Assembly: GCF_021134715.1 (NCBI RefSeq)
Contig: NC_060026.1
Span: 14,871,001-14,935,000, forward strand
DNA length: 64,000 nt
Direction: 5' to 3'
Source of the DNA: Daphnia pulex
Lineage: Eukaryota > Arthropoda > Branchiopoda > Diplostraca > Daphniidae
Part shown: positions 14,128 through 26,994 of the stretch, piece after piece
Layout: each line of letters begins with the position of its first letter
How positions within the stretch are numbered: position 1 is the stretch's first letter
The notes under the pieces: generated by a model
Database searches by the model: none
What the model saw: only the letters and a program-made list of their open reading frames with translations
What the model was told of the DNA's origin: nothing
Program-made: the position numbers and the translations under genes

Positions 14128-16593
14128 ATGGAAGGTCGCAATCATAGCAACGACTCTTTGGCTTCCAACTCATCCAACTCCAAAATCGGACGAGATTCTG
14201 CCTCATCAAGCAGAGGTTTGTATTTTTATACGTTTTTATACGTTTTACAATCAGCAGTTACGTTTAATTTTTAATAAATAGGATCGGCTGTTAAAAGTCT
14301 GTCAAGCTCCACTTCAGCTTCTAACGAATACTTTCCTGATTTTGACTCCAAAGTCACCATCAAAGAGCCATCAATTGTTGACAGCCCGACTCCTTTGTTG
14401 ACGGGGGAAAAAATCCAAGGAGCTGCCAGAGATGTGACCTACTTGTGTCCTTTCATAGGACCAGTGAGGGGAGCGTTAACTGTCACAAACTACAAAATCT
14501 ACTTTCGCAGTTCAGATCGGGAACCCCCATTCATTCTTGATGTTCCTTTGGGTGTAGTCAGTCGGATTGAGAAGATGGGAGGGGCCAGCAGCCGTGGGGA
14601 AAACTCTTATGGAATCGAACTCATCTGCAAGGATCTAAGAAATTTGCGTTTCGCCCACAAACAGGAAAATCATTCACGAAGAAATGTATTCGAAAAACTG
14701 CAGCAGCACGCGTTCCCTCTCTCACACAGAATGGGTTTGTTTGCTTTTGAATTTAAAGAAGAATACCCTGAAAACGGTTGGACAATGTACGAGCCCGTTG
14801 CCGAGCTGAAACGTCAAGGTTTGCCCAACGAGAGCTGGCGGATCACCAAACTCAACGAAAACTACGAAATCTGTGACAGTTATCCAGCCGTTTGGGCCGT
14901 TCCCGCTGCAGCTACGGACGACGAACTCAGATATGTGGCCTCTTTCCGTAGCCGCGGCCGTTTGCCAGTTCTATCGTGGATCCATCCCGAGAGTCAAGCC
15001 ACCATTACGCGCTGCTCACAACCACTCGTGGGAGTGAGTGGCAAACGCAGCCGGGACGATGAGCGCTACGTCCAGCTCATACTGGACGCAAACGCTCAGT
15101 CCCACAAACTTTTCATTATGGACGCACGACCGAGCGTCAATGCGGTAGCCAATAAAGCCAAAGGAGGTATAGTGTCATTCATGAAACTGCAATTTAGATT
15201 AATTTTAATCAAATTTTTGGGTTCTAGGTGGTTACGAATCGGAGGATGCCTACCAAAACGCTGAACTTGTTTTCATGGACATCCAGTAATTTCTTTCAAT
15301 TGACATTAAACGCATATGGAAACTAAATCATATGCTTGATTTTCTCCCAATTTAGTAATATCCACGTCATGAGAGAATCTCTGCGGAAAATCAAAGGTTT
15401 GTCAACTTTTTGACCTTTACATTTGAATGTTGGTAATTTTTAACGTTTTCTTTTTCTATCATCGCACAGAAATTTGTTTCCCGACTGTAGATGACGTGCA
15501 CTGGTTGTCAGCGATTGAATCAACCCATTGGCTGGAACATATCAAGTGTATTCTTTCGGGTGCCGTTCGGATTGGTAAGATTTTTAAGTACTACCTCGTC
15601 AGTTGTACAGTTTATTTGACAAATTTGCAGTTGATAAGGTTGAAAATCACCGGACCTCAGTGATGGTCCACTGTTCTGATGGGTGGGACCGAACAGCCCA
15701 ATTGACGGCGATTGCCTTGCTCTTGCTTGATCCTTATTACCGCACCCTGCGGGGATTCCAAGTCATCATTGAGAAAGAATGGCTGAGCTTTGGGCACAAA
15801 TTCGCCCAAAGAATTGGCCATGGAGATGATAGGCATTCAGATGCTGATAGGTCTCCTGTATTCCTTCAATTTATCGACTGCGTTTGGCAGGTGAAATAAC
15901 TTTTTAAAATGTAGAAATATTGACACCAATCTAAAATTGATTTGTATAAATCACAGGTGACACGCCAATTTCCTAGTGCGTTCGAGTTCAACGAACATTT
16001 TCTCATTACGATTCTTGACCATTTATACTCGTGCTTGTTTGGTACATTCCTATTCAACACGTAAGTGCCCAACAACTTCCAAGATAACATTTAATCTTGA
16101 CTTAATTTACTTTTGCTGTTTCAATAGCGAACAACAAAGAGTGAAAGAAGATGTGAAACAGCAGACGGTTTCACTATGGTCCTTCATCAATAGCCACACT
16201 GATGAATTTATCAATCCTCTCTACTGTGCAGCCTATGTCGAACAACATGTTCTATTCCCAGTCGCAAGTCTGCGCCAGCTTCGACTGTGGACTAACTATT
16301 ACTGCCGTTGGAATCCCAGAGTTCGACCACAGGTGAACCATTCATTTCCCTTTTTTGTTTCTGAATAGCCAACATCAAATTAACATTTTTTGGAAAATTT
16401 ACTTCTCCATTTTTAGGAGCCTATTGCCGCTAGATCGCGAGTATTGGTTTCTCTACGCTCTCATCTCCAACGACGAGTCCAGGAACTGCAAAAGGAACTG
16501 GATGCCCGACTGGCTCGAGGCACTACAACAGTTACCCAAAGCAACGAGGGACGTTCCGCAGCAGCGAGAGTATCATCCCCCATCTATAGTTGA
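14128..16593 (+). CDS. MTMR2: myotubularin phosphoinositide 3-phosphatase, MTMR2/MTM1 type
   Basis: Nine exons: 14128-14215, 14282-15166, 15228-15285, 15356-15396, 15470-15574, 15631-15890, 15957-16060, 16128-16332, 16417-16593 (640 aa, close to vertebrate MTMR2). It removes the 3-phosphate of PI3P and PI(3,5)P2 on endosomes. A PH-GRAM domain ([18 protein letters not shown]..., [12 protein letters not shown]) is followed by the phosphatase domain with [37 protein letters not shown] and the active CX5R loop HCSDGWDRT (C407-R413), so it is an active-type member. A coiled coil ([19 protein letters not shown]) ends the protein, as in MTMR2 dimers. Downstream exon-like sequence suggests an alternative C-terminus. 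Confidence 0.95.
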
Positions 16594-18366
16594 AGAACTA
16601 GCTAATGCGCTACTCCTCCATAACCACGTATATACATTTTTCTCTCTCCTTTTCTCTGTTGAACACTGCAAGTTTATTGGCCGAACAAATATAAAGAATT
16701 CACGAAGCCAAATCAACCGCTAAAAATAATCTAAATCAACGTTAGTAGTAATGTTATTCGCGTTAAGTTTGTTGAATTTGGGAAATTTATTGGCACAGGT
16801 TCTCTGTATTTTGGTTAATACAGAATTTTAGCTGAGTGACTATGGTGAATGTCAAAAGGGAACCGTAAGAGAAAGGAAAAAGAGCAAGGAAGTAGCAACT
16901 GTTGCATTAACTTAATGAATCCCAAGCGAAATTGCTGCTTTTTCTTTGTCTTTTGTCCATTTCTTATGCTATCTCGGTTCCAGCTTGCGGGAAATTTTGA
17001 CTAGAATTTCGTAAAACACTTTTTGTTGCTGTTACGTAATAATATGTCGAGTAATTATGCAAACTTATGATCAATTTTGTAGTGTAGCCCTGTTCCATCG
17101 AGTCTGATTAGTCGACCTGAGAATCTGAGATATCAAGAAGCCGATGTGAAATTAACGTGTACCCAAGTCACTAGTCAGGTAGCCATTAATTTCTAGTGAT
17201 AAACATTTTGGTTTTTTGATCTAACAAAAACTGTACACAGTAATAAAAGAAAGACATCCATGCTGGTGTTCAACCATTCAACATTTGCTTTCAGTTGAAC
17301 TTTTTGAATCTCATGTTAATTAATTTTGGGATGCATTTCAGGATTCAGGACTTTCATAACTTTTTTTTAAAAATTGCAAGAAATATTCAAAAATAGTTTG
17401 GCTCTAAAATACGCAGCTGTCAATCAGTTGATGGACTTATCTCCCCCTAAGAACATTAATGATCACACCAACCAAACAAGGATATCAAAAATCTCCTACC
17501 CCTCTCCAGTTGCACAGCAATTGAATCTGTTAACCAGTTGGTTTGATCGCACGAATGATAAATTGATAAGGGTAATCCTTGCTGTTTTGCCTTTTATTTG
17601 CTTCCCTTCTTATCAACACTTATACTACGATTGGAGTTATAATATGAAAATGTCTAGGCGAAGGTGAACACTCGTACTCGCTTCACTATTCCGCATCTCT
17701 TTCCTACTATTCCTACAACACTGAGTTAAAATTTCAGCTTTGAAATGTATCGTTTTTAAAAACGCCAGAATTAAATTCCTTAAAGTTTGGCTTAAAACCA
17801 CAGGTAAATCTAGCAATTTTTATATTCAGGTAATAAATTAGTTATGCTAATTTTTAATTTAAGAAATTGTTTTTTTTTTAAATCAAGAAATTCCTGTTTT
17901 CGAATTTCGATCAAAATATTTTATTTAAACACATAAAAGCTACGTTGTCAAATTTTTTCCCGTGTTTCCGGCACATGTTTTCATTTTACGTAACTTGATC
18001 GCCCACCTGTTTATGTATGTAAAGAAAGGCGCCATATTCAAGTATTTACTGTGAGAAAAAATCTCGTTTTTGTTGGATCCCTTATTCGTTTATTAACAGC
18101 CTTTTCAAAAGTTCTTAAAAAATCAGAAATTGATGCAATTAAAACTTTGGATGGCAAGGTGGCATGGCAACTTGTGTTTTTTTAATCCCTCTCCCCTCAA
18201 TTTTCTTAGAAAAACGTTTTTGTCATCACCCTAATAAAGGAGCAGAGTTTGTCGTGGATATTTATATTTATTCATGACGTCTTTGATAAGAATCTGTATA
18301 TCATATTGTTTACAGTGTTTTTTTCATCAACCCACGCATTAAAACCGTTACTATCCTGATAAAAAA
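16594..18366 (+). other. spacer with possible alternative 3' exons of the myotubularin gene
   Basis: Two exon-like pieces lie on the + strand. One is about 17098-17193, open and flanked by 'ttttgtag' and 'cag|gtagcc', reading CSPVPSSLISRPENLRYQEA onward. The other is about 17374-17570, open, containing SYPSPVAQQLNLLTSWFDRT. I could not join them to the main gene with certainty. The rest is AT-rich, up to the TNF-ligand gene. Confidence 0.35.
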
Positions 18367-19872
18367 ATGGTAAAAATGCAAGGAGAAAACAGTAAAATTA
18401 TTGGTAATTATTCCCTTACTTTAATTTAATTCTAATTAATTTGAATATAGTTTTAAGTACCAGCATTTTTTCTTTGAATGAGCAGGAACAATTGGTGACT
18501 ATGAAATTGGTGCTAAATGGCAGTGGAAATTCAACACAGGCAAAATCTCCTCAACTTTATTGATAATTTCACTGTTTATGTCTTTACTGATGATGGCAGT
18601 CAGTGGCACACTTTGGGTACAGTTCTCCAGGTTGTCTGTCAAGCAAGCAGAGCTTACTGAAATCAGCTCAAACATCAGAGAAATGCAGTCCAAATTACAA
18701 ATGGAATTGAAAGAAATGAAAAAACTACGAGAGGAATTGAGTAGTTCTCTTTATGGCAACAAGGAAGGAAGCATTGAAGATGGTGACATTAATTATCGAG
18801 AGAAAAGAAGTGACTCTAGGGGAAGCTCAAACAACCAAATAAGTAAGAAACAATCCACCAAGGGAAAGATGAAGGACCATAACTCATCACTTGGCAAATC
18901 TTCTCTCAAGCACACCAACATTAAACATGCACCAAAGGGTATTTTCTGGTGTCTTTCCCCTTCACTTTCTTTTCAATAATCACACTGCTTTGATCTATCT
19001 ATGTGGTGATAGTAATTTTCACCCTTAGTTGAACATTCAACATTGTGGTTCATATGCTAATTTTTTTTCCACTTAATACTTGCACAAATTAACTCTTTCA
19101 TTCATGGTAATCTTTTAAAAAGCTCTTCTGCATTTTAAATTATTGTGTTGTCTGTTGACTCTGTACCTATTCATCTTCAATTGTTTTCACAATTATTAAT
19201 CCTTTTTTTTAATTACCTTAAGGTTACGATGATAGTATCATTTTTAGTGAACGACTGTCGGAGAGAAAGTTTTAATTTGTTTTCATTTTTTAGTTACTGC
19301 CGTCCATTTGGAGAGAAACGTAGATTTCGCAAACACAGGCTCAAATGGGGTCATCCAACGCTGGCACCCGCAACATTGGTCACCGACCAATAATTCACTC
19401 GTCGTAGAAAGCTTAAAACTTGAAGATCACAATTCTAGTTTGGTTATACCCAGTACTGGACTATACCTTATCTATGCCCAGGTGGTGAAATCCAACACAT
19501 GTTATTTTATTTTTCATGTGATCATAATCTGAATTTGTAATGGCTATTTCCAGCTATGCTACGCGGCGACCAGAGATAACAACAGTTACGAAGTTCGTGT
19601 AATTAATCAGGGAGCAACCAGCTCGCAATCCAAGATAATCGCTCAGTGCAGTGCTGGAACTACGATCCACGATAATGATATTACGTGCTACACATCAGTT
19701 GCTCAAGTAAATCAATTTTAGCTCTCATTTAAAAATGTGTCTTAATATTTCTACAAATCTCTTATAGATGCTTCAAGCTAATGACAGAGTTTACCTGCAA
19801 CAAATACAAAAAAATCGACACTTGTTAATGAGCATGGGTCGCAGCTTCTTGGGAATTGTGAAGCTAATGTAA
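18367..19872 (+). CDS. egr: TNF-superfamily ligand, Eiger/EDA-like
   Basis: Five exons: 18367-18403, 18486-18938, 19294-19481, 19554-19706, 19768-19872 (311 aa). It is a type II membrane protein: a short cytoplasmic N-terminus, one transmembrane helix (about residues 36-57, LLIISLFMSLLMMAVSG), a membrane-proximal coiled coil (about 62-98), and a furin site REKR at 117-120 for shedding. The C-terminal TNF homology domain has the family beta strands: SLVIPSTGLYLIYAQLCY, then a DITCYTSVAQMLQANDRVYL stretch with the paired Cys region seen in EDA and Eiger, then SFLGIVKL at the end. It is predicted to trimerise and signal through a TNFR to JNK-type pathways. A polyadenylation signal (aataaa) lies near 20195. 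The Eiger versus EDA assignment is by resemblance only. Confidence 0.88.
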
Positions 19873-20522
19873 ACCCGGAAACAGTAATATTGATTTCATT
19901 TTGAGTTTAACCATTATAACCTTTTTTTTTTTCACTGTGTTGACCCGGATCAAGTAATCGTACAAAGCCAATTTGTGATCACGTATTGCGTCGTTGTGAT
20001 AATGCTATTCGATTTTGTGTTGTTTGATAATCGAAGGAAAAAAAAGAAATACAATTACCTCCCAACTTTAAATCATTGATCGATCGAACTGTGACATCGG
20101 AACGTCGACAGTTTAAACTGTGTATTGCTCTTCGAGTTTAATGTAGTATTTTTTTTTTCTCTCCCTTATTTTTCGACCATTTAACGCATAGACAATAAAG
20201 CGTTGCACTGGATCGATAAAGTCTGACGATTCATATAAATTAACAATAAGAAAGGGGAAATCACTATCACGTTAATTCAAAAATTTAGAAAGCAGAGGGG
20301 GAGGAAAGCTCAGGAAATAAGAAAGGGATAGGATTACAATTGGGATATAGGTACTTCCATTCTGGGGGGGACAACACACAAGAACATCATGATTTCGCTG
20401 ATGGACTGTCGTATGTGTCTGTTAAAATCAATCGAGTGCTTCCGGCATTTTCTGCACGAGCGAGTAAATAAAATAGACAAAAATCAGACTCTCCATTGTC
20501 AATTTATTTATAAAATAAATAG
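19873..20522. other. convergent 3' untranslated regions of the TNF ligand and EMSY
   Basis: The two genes converge here. A + strand poly(A) signal aataaa lies near 20195, and an EMSY-strand signal (tttatt on the + strand) near 20503. I see no other gene. Confidence 0.5.
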
Positions 20523-23262
20523 TTAGAAGAAGTTAGAAAAATAATCACCATCGCTGCTGTACGCCGCCGCTTCCATATTTATATCGGCAGACGCAATAGC
20601 AGTGCTGAAAATGTCAACCGGGGAAGGCTCCAATGTGAGCTGAGGAGTTTGCTCGTCTGTTGAAAATAATTACTCGTTAATTAAAAACTAAACGAAATTG
20701 TTTATAATGGTTTACCTGTTATGGCATAAATCACTCCTGTGTGAGCATCAAGAATGTTGGTTCCCACATTAGCTGCATTGGTAACTATACCCCCGGTATC
20801 AGCCACCAGTTCAGAGGTCGTGTGGACGACCAAATGCTCGCCATTCTGTTCGGTATTTTCTCGCGTCGAAAAACTGAAATCATAACTCCGGTTGGAAATC
20901 GTTTCCGTAGTTATTACTTTTACTCCGTTGTCATTTACATCGCCTGCAAAATCAACGAAGAAAATACAGATGTGTGTTTAAGCAATTGGCTATAAATAAT
21001 ACTAACCACAATTTAGGAGTTCATTTCGAATCTCTTGATCAATTCTGGCATCGTTAGCCGCTTTAGCAATAGCAAGCATAGAAGGGGATGTCTTGGCTGC
21101 AGCTCCGTTGACTTCCGAGACCGTAGAGGTTTGCATAATATCACCAATGATGATTGGTTTACCCACGGCTTCATTACTTAGCTCGAGGACGTAAACATTT
21201 TTCTATTTAGAGCAGAACTGTTAAGAAATTGCTGGGACAGATTAGAAAACGTAGTCACCTGTGTGGTTGCTGCTCCCGTTACCGCCGTTGACATAATTTT
21301 GTGTGTGGTGTGATTGACCCCAGTAACTCCACTGCCACTGCTAACTACATTGGTCCCACTTGGAACCGATATGATGCGAACATTGCTAGGAAGCGTTACT
21401 TTAGTCCCCGTCGGTGAGCTTACTGATTTTGGCAGGAAGTTGTTCTTGTTCAGCGAACCGCTTCGATCCACTTCCTGCAACAACCATAAATTACGTTATA
21501 GACCATAAAATAGCATTTTTGTCGGTAATAAGAGGACAAGTGATTGTACACTACTCACTCTAGCCACCGTGGTTATGGTTTTAGCCATGGGCAAGTTTTT
21601 GTGTAACACAATCACATTCGCTTTCCCGGGGAGTTGCTTGCTAATGCTCGAGGCAACGGTCGGCACCGATTGTACGGTAACTGGTGGGTGAGTTTGAACA
21701 GAACGTGGGCTGCTCATTTCTTTTGATGTGCCTATCGTTTGGTGCTGATGATTCAAGGACGTTGCTCGAATTTGTACCACCTGCTTAACGCCTGCATTGT
21801 TTGTAGCGGGTCTCACTTGATTGAGCTGAACCTGCACGATGAATACTTGGTAATGCAACAGGAATTTCAGGAAAGCAAAAAAACAATTTACCTGAGCATA
21901 TTGAGATACTGGCGGTCGTACGGTGATGGGAGGTCGCTGAGCGTTGGCTTGAACCACAGGTGCTCTTACACGTATTTTCCCAGTGGGAGCTGGCAAAGAT
22001 GAAGGGCTTGGTAAATGCTGTTGCGGTCGAATTGGTGTGTTGATTTGACTTCTCGGCATTAGCTGGGGTGATGGCTGGGGCGTACTAATTATTTTATGCT
22101 GGGGCGATGACTGAGGTGTTGTCATTACTTTATGCGGCTGGGGTGATGGCTGAGGTGTTGTCATTACTTTATGCTGCTGCTGGGGTGATGGCTGAGGTGG
22201 AGTAATTTTATGCTGCGGCCTTACACAATTAGGCGACACAGCTCTCACTTTGGGTAACGGTGCTGAAAAATTCACAACCTACACAATAATAAGGAAATTG
22301 TTAAATCACAAACAAATGTGATATCCTTTGATAAATGGATTCAATACCTGGTTGGATGGGGATCTTGGCCTTTTGACCGAAGAAGGAGGAACAGGAATAA
22401 CAGTTTTTTTAGACAAGAACTCTGGTTTCTTCTCCACCTCAGCATTGTTACTGATTAGAACATGCTTTTCACTTGGTGTCTCCATGAAATCACACTCAAA
22501 ATTGTTGTTACTATGGCAGCTTGAATCAGGGCTTGCAATAGGAACCATCACTGGTGATAAGGTGTCTTCATCATCAGGGTCACGAACATATTTAGAAGTA
22601 GTTTCATCTGCAGAGTAAGTATGTCAATCTCGGGTTCTTGAAAAATAGAAGAAACACTAAACTTACCAGTGTTACTACTGATGGGAGTTTGATTAAGACA
22701 AATCCTTGGATTTTGAGCTACAGCTTTACTAACACTTGTAGCTAATGATGTAAAAAGGGTTGGCCTGACCAGTCGAGGCATGAGAGGAACAACTCTTCTA
22801 CCTTCCAGAGCCCAAGCCCATTCAGTATCAGCTCCACCACTTAGTCTGCAGATAAATTTAATGGAAAAACTTGGTATTATTTGTGCAGTGTTATAAAAAA
22901 TATGTCAGATTATGGAGAAAATACAACCTTGACATATTAACAGGGAGATGAAGCCTACTAACCTTTCAGCAATGCAACCAAGTTTCTCATCATTGACTGC
23001 CCGGCGTATTTCAGCTTTATGTCTCTCAGGTGAAATCTTCATCAGCACAGATAAATCTTCTAATAGTTTTCTTCTATCTTTGTTGAGCTCTCCTTGAGCG
23101 CGTAGTGTTGACACAACAGCCCCATAGGTTTCTAGCTCTACAATGACACAGACAAATTACATACAGATGTAGCTTAGCAAAGTAAAGGTATTTTAACTAA
23201 CCCATTCTCCTCAAAACTTTATGGCATTCTTCTTTAGTTGAGTCAGATAGTGTTGGACCCAT
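20523..23262 (-). CDS. EMSY: EMSY transcriptional regulator (ENT domain)
   Basis: Ten exons: 23202-23262, 22963-23137, 22667-22845, 22348-22607, 21892-22278, 21559-21831, 21259-21474, 21007-21202, 20716-20943, 20523-20656 (702 aa). The N-terminal ENT domain (about residues 8-95) is clear: ECHKVLRRMELETYGAVVST, LRAQGELNKDRRKLLEDLS, ERHKAEIRRAVNDEKL, then EWAWALEGRRVVPLMPRLV. EMSY is a nuclear repressor associated with Sin3/KDM5-type complexes, and with BRCA2 in vertebrates. The middle is Pro/Gln rich with a tandem repeat unit HKVMTTPQPSPQ (four imperfect copies). The remainder is low complexity with conserved islands (KANVIVLHKNLPMAKTITTV, PIIIGDI). It is shorter than the vertebrate protein. 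It lies directly downstream of MBD-R2/PHF20 on the same strand. Confidence 0.9.
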
Positions 23263-23795
23263 CACGAAAAACTCCGAGTCTTCCCCAGTGGGTAAGAAGT
23301 GGTACGGTTCAGATGCAAGGAATACCAACTTTCGTCTCTCTTTGCGCGTCGCATACAGACCCAAGAGGGTCTTACTTATACAGACGTATTAAACACCCAA
23401 TTAAGAAACAAGTGAAAACATTTAAAGATTGTAAAGTAGTATTTCTAAAAGGTAAAAACATTCAGATAAATTTCAAATCGCGTTGCAGAGCCACGGTATA
23501 TGTGCTATAACTCAGCGTACTATTTAGTATTTTTCCTTCAAAGCTATGTTGCAACGTTGCCAAGTTCGAACTCGATTGTTTATTAAACCAATCGTCCACT
23601 TTTTTTTTCATTAGCATACCCAGAGAAAAATTGAACTTCTCAGTTCATCCTTAGAATTTCATCAGTTTATCGATTGTCCGACGGTATTGCTGGGTGGAAT
23701 AAGACGATATATTTTTTTTTAGAATACCTTATAACATCGCAATGTATTCGCCATATAAATTGGTACAGGGAAAACAAGTCAATTTCCTATTGTAC
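23263..23795. other. spacer between MBD-R2/PHF20 and EMSY
   Basis: Holds the 5' region of EMSY and the 3' untranslated region of MBD-R2. A long run of open + strand frame (23238-23510) overlaps EMSY exon 1 and looks accidental. Confidence 0.4.
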
Positions 23796-26700
23796 TTAAG
23801 AACTCCACGAATTGAACGACGCCATCCTTTTCAAGGTGACAACATCCTTCAACAGAATTTGTAACATTTTAGCCACATGTGAAGTGTCCATCAAACCGTC
23901 GTCCATTTCACATTCTACGGAGTAAAAAAGTTATTAGCAAATAGTTAATAAAATTTCCCACAATAAAGAAAACTACCTTCAAATAATCCTTCCAGAGATT
24001 CTAATCTGGTATTAACTTCGTTTTGCATATCTCCAATGTGCAAAAGGAGATTTAATCGACAATCAGTTACATCGATAGGAGTTTCGGGAAGAGGAACATT
24101 CGGTACTAAAAGAAAAATTATAAGAAACAGCGGGAAAATCATTATTACGAAAACACCAACCCATCGATTTGGTCTCTTCTTTCTCCACGTTAGATGGAAC
24201 ATCCTGACTCGATGGTTCAGATTCAGTCTTTTTAATCCATGGTTGAGCCCACAAGTATAGCTTTGGATGATCTTTATTCCTGAAAAAAGCATAAAAGAAA
24301 TTAAAGATTGGGTAACTTAAAAATGTTTAAAGATGTTATATTACTTGGCAACATCTATTTTAACTTTTAAAGAGTGTAAAAGCTGTTTAAGGTCAGTAGC
24401 AGCAGCAGTTAAAGTATGGGCCACTCTCAATGTTCGATCTGCTGGAACAGAGCTCGAACCCGAAATGAATTTGAGACTAGGAAGATGTCCTTTCTTCAAC
24501 CAAGTTTGATCGTGCGTATACCGCCTAGAAAGCCGCTCTCTGAATGGATAACGACAAAAGTGGCAAACGTAGGGATCAGGAACGTTTTCTTCCGAGTCGA
24601 TCGCTAAACAAACACCGTGCTGCCAACAGAGACAGAGTTCGCACTGGATCATTAAGCCATCTTCTTCTGGAGAACCGCAGAAACAGTGGACCAGTTCTTT
24701 CTGTCCTGGAATATCATCAAGCGTAGATACTATTGGTTCTTCAATTTTTATCTGTTGCTGCAAATCTTCAAGTCCACAAGTCTTGGACTCAAAGTCAATA
24801 GGAGGAATTTCGGGTTCTGATTCAGGTAAATATAATGGGGTCTCTTCTACGGGATAATCAACGCGACGTTTGTCAGATTTCCGCCTCGTCGTTTTCGCAG
24901 GAGCGTTGGAACCAGGTTTCTGTTGAGACTCGCTTAAACTAAGTCTCTTCGAGAGCGGCAAATTCTGAATGTCGTCACTTGCTGGAGAATCGGCCGGTTT
25001 CTCTTTTTCTTTCTCCAACCTCCGCTCCAAGCTAGACCGGAGCCGTGGAGGTGGAGGGGAAGGAGATGTTTGGGGAGGAAGTGTTAGGATGGAAGCTAGG
25101 ATGGAATGCGAATGGGATACATGGATTGGTTTCGTCTCCTCTGTTTCGAACGCCGTTCGGGCCGCTGCTAAATCTTCCACCCGAAACGTTTTGCAGCCAA
25201 GTTTTTTCAACAGGGCAGGATGGTAATGCTTGATGTGCATCTGAATGGATAAAAAGACATTTAAATTTTTATGTGAATAACAGCGATCATTAAAAAAAAA
25301 AAACAATTTACCCCAAGAAGGTTATCACGACGGAACAGTTTACGGCAGTCTTCAACAGGGCAACGATAACCGTCTTCCTCTGGCACAAAAGTTGGAGTTT
25401 CTGTTTCAACACTGGGACCTGCTATCGATTCACTTTTGATGGGCAATTTATTGGTAGATGTTTTATCCGCCCCGTTTGAATCAACATGAGTAGGTGTTGC
25501 AGAAACTGGAACAGTAATAGATTCTGAGGGCGCGAGTGCTGTCGTAGTAGCAGGTGTCACTTCTGCTGTTTCTTGTTTCTTTACAGGGGCAGTGGGTGTT
25601 CTCACTGTTGGGATTGTGGATTTCCTAGCACGAACGGGGACTTCAAGACCTCGACTGGTGTAGAAATTCTCGCCCAAACGAAAATCGAATAATTCGAGAT
25701 CGTGATCCAATTGACGTATAAACAAATATTGTCTAATTTCTTGTTTACTTCGGAAAGTCCTCCCATCCGGCCTAAACAAATTATAAAAATAATTAGATTT
25801 GGATAGACAAATTAGAAAGGAAAAATTATCTTACCCAATGATGACAACATCCCATTTACCAGCTTTGGAAGCGGAAGGTTTAAATTTGGCCTTTTTCTCC
25901 CACCCTTCAGGCAACTTCTCATCTAAGAGCTTAATAATATCGCCTGTTTGAAAAATGTGTACGTGTTAAAGAAAAAAATATACAAGAATATAAAAATTCA
26001 GCTTACCATGATCTTTGATCAACGTCCTTTCTTTTTTTTCCTTCTTTTTCTTCTTCTTTTTCTCCACTGGTAGAGGTGTCGTTGGAGTGGGCGTAGGTGC
26101 AGCTTCGACAACGGAATCTTTTTCTTCCTCCTTTAGAATAAGCTCGTTTGGTGTACCTCCATCTCTTCCACCCTCGTTGGAGGGTCTTTTCTTGTAGCAC
26201 CGGAATAATTCACTTACTTCAATTTTTTTCTTGCGCTTTCTTCGTTCTTCCTTTGAACCGATTTCTTCCATATCGACATTTTTATCTTTTTCAGCTTCCA
26301 TTTGTTTGGGAAAAGGAATCTCCTTAAAAAATTATTTGATTACATTATTATTTGTGAATATTGTAAAATTAAATACCATTTTATCAGCCTGTTCTTTGGG
26401 CATCCTTGACATTTGTTTAGCTTTAACTTGCATGCTGAATCCATCATAAAAAATAACCTCAAAGTTTCCTTGAAATAAGAAATGACAAAATCTTGAATGG
26501 ATAAAATCTTATGCAAAGTGTAAAATTTTTTACCTGGTTCCAAAACCTTAGTTATTTGAGCTGGATACCTTTTGTTATTATGCCAAACTGCCATGACCTT
26601 CTCACCTACTTTAAAGTCTTTACCTCTGCTGGCCTTACCAGAACAAATTTTCCTGTTTGAAAGAAAATGAAATTTAATATAGATTAAATGATGTAATCAA

Positions 26701-26994
26701 AGCAATTTACTCAGACTGATTGGTGACTGGTCTTAATCGAGCGCTGTCCATACTAATCCATTCATCATAGCGACTTGACCAGTTTTGGAAATGAACAAGT
26801 ACTTCTCTTCCTTCATCATCAACTTCCACAACTTTTGAGGGGAACCAGTTATTGGCAAAATCCCTTGCTTCTAGGAGACTACCAGGAACAAAATCAATTT
26901 TTACCGCACTTGGGTTTCGGCCTCCCTTTCTACCCGAAGAAGTGCTTGGTTTGTTGTCTGTTCCAGCGTCACCGGGATCTCCTGAGCTTGCCAT
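23796..26994 (-). CDS. MBD-R2: MBD-R2/PHF20 chromatin reader (NSL complex)
   Basis: Ten exons: 26711-26994, 26534-26652, 26377-26468, 26007-26322, 25835-25943, 25312-25771, 24345-25240, 24161-24279, 23977-24105, 23796-23914 (880 aa). Domain order matches Drosophila MBD-R2 and vertebrate PHF20/PHF20L1. First come two Tudor/MBT-like folds (VLVHFQNWSSRYDEWISMDS, VMAVWHNNKRYPAQI, VIFYDGF). A Lys-rich linker follows, then an MBD-like domain (about 275-325: LPEGWEKKAKFKPS, GPDGRTFRSKQEIRQYL). Next is a C2H2 finger (YRCPVEDCRKLF...HIKHYH, about 437-466), a PHD finger (about 645-690: HCFCGSPEEDGLMIQCELC...), and a conserved C-terminal helix region. The family subunit recruits the MOF/NSL acetyltransferase to housekeeping promoters. 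Runs of Lys near 26050 are coded by A-rich tracts. Confidence 0.92.

Noticed and set aside
21739-22002. + strand frame opposite EMSY
   Set aside because: Shadow of EMSY exons; no independent splice or start signals.
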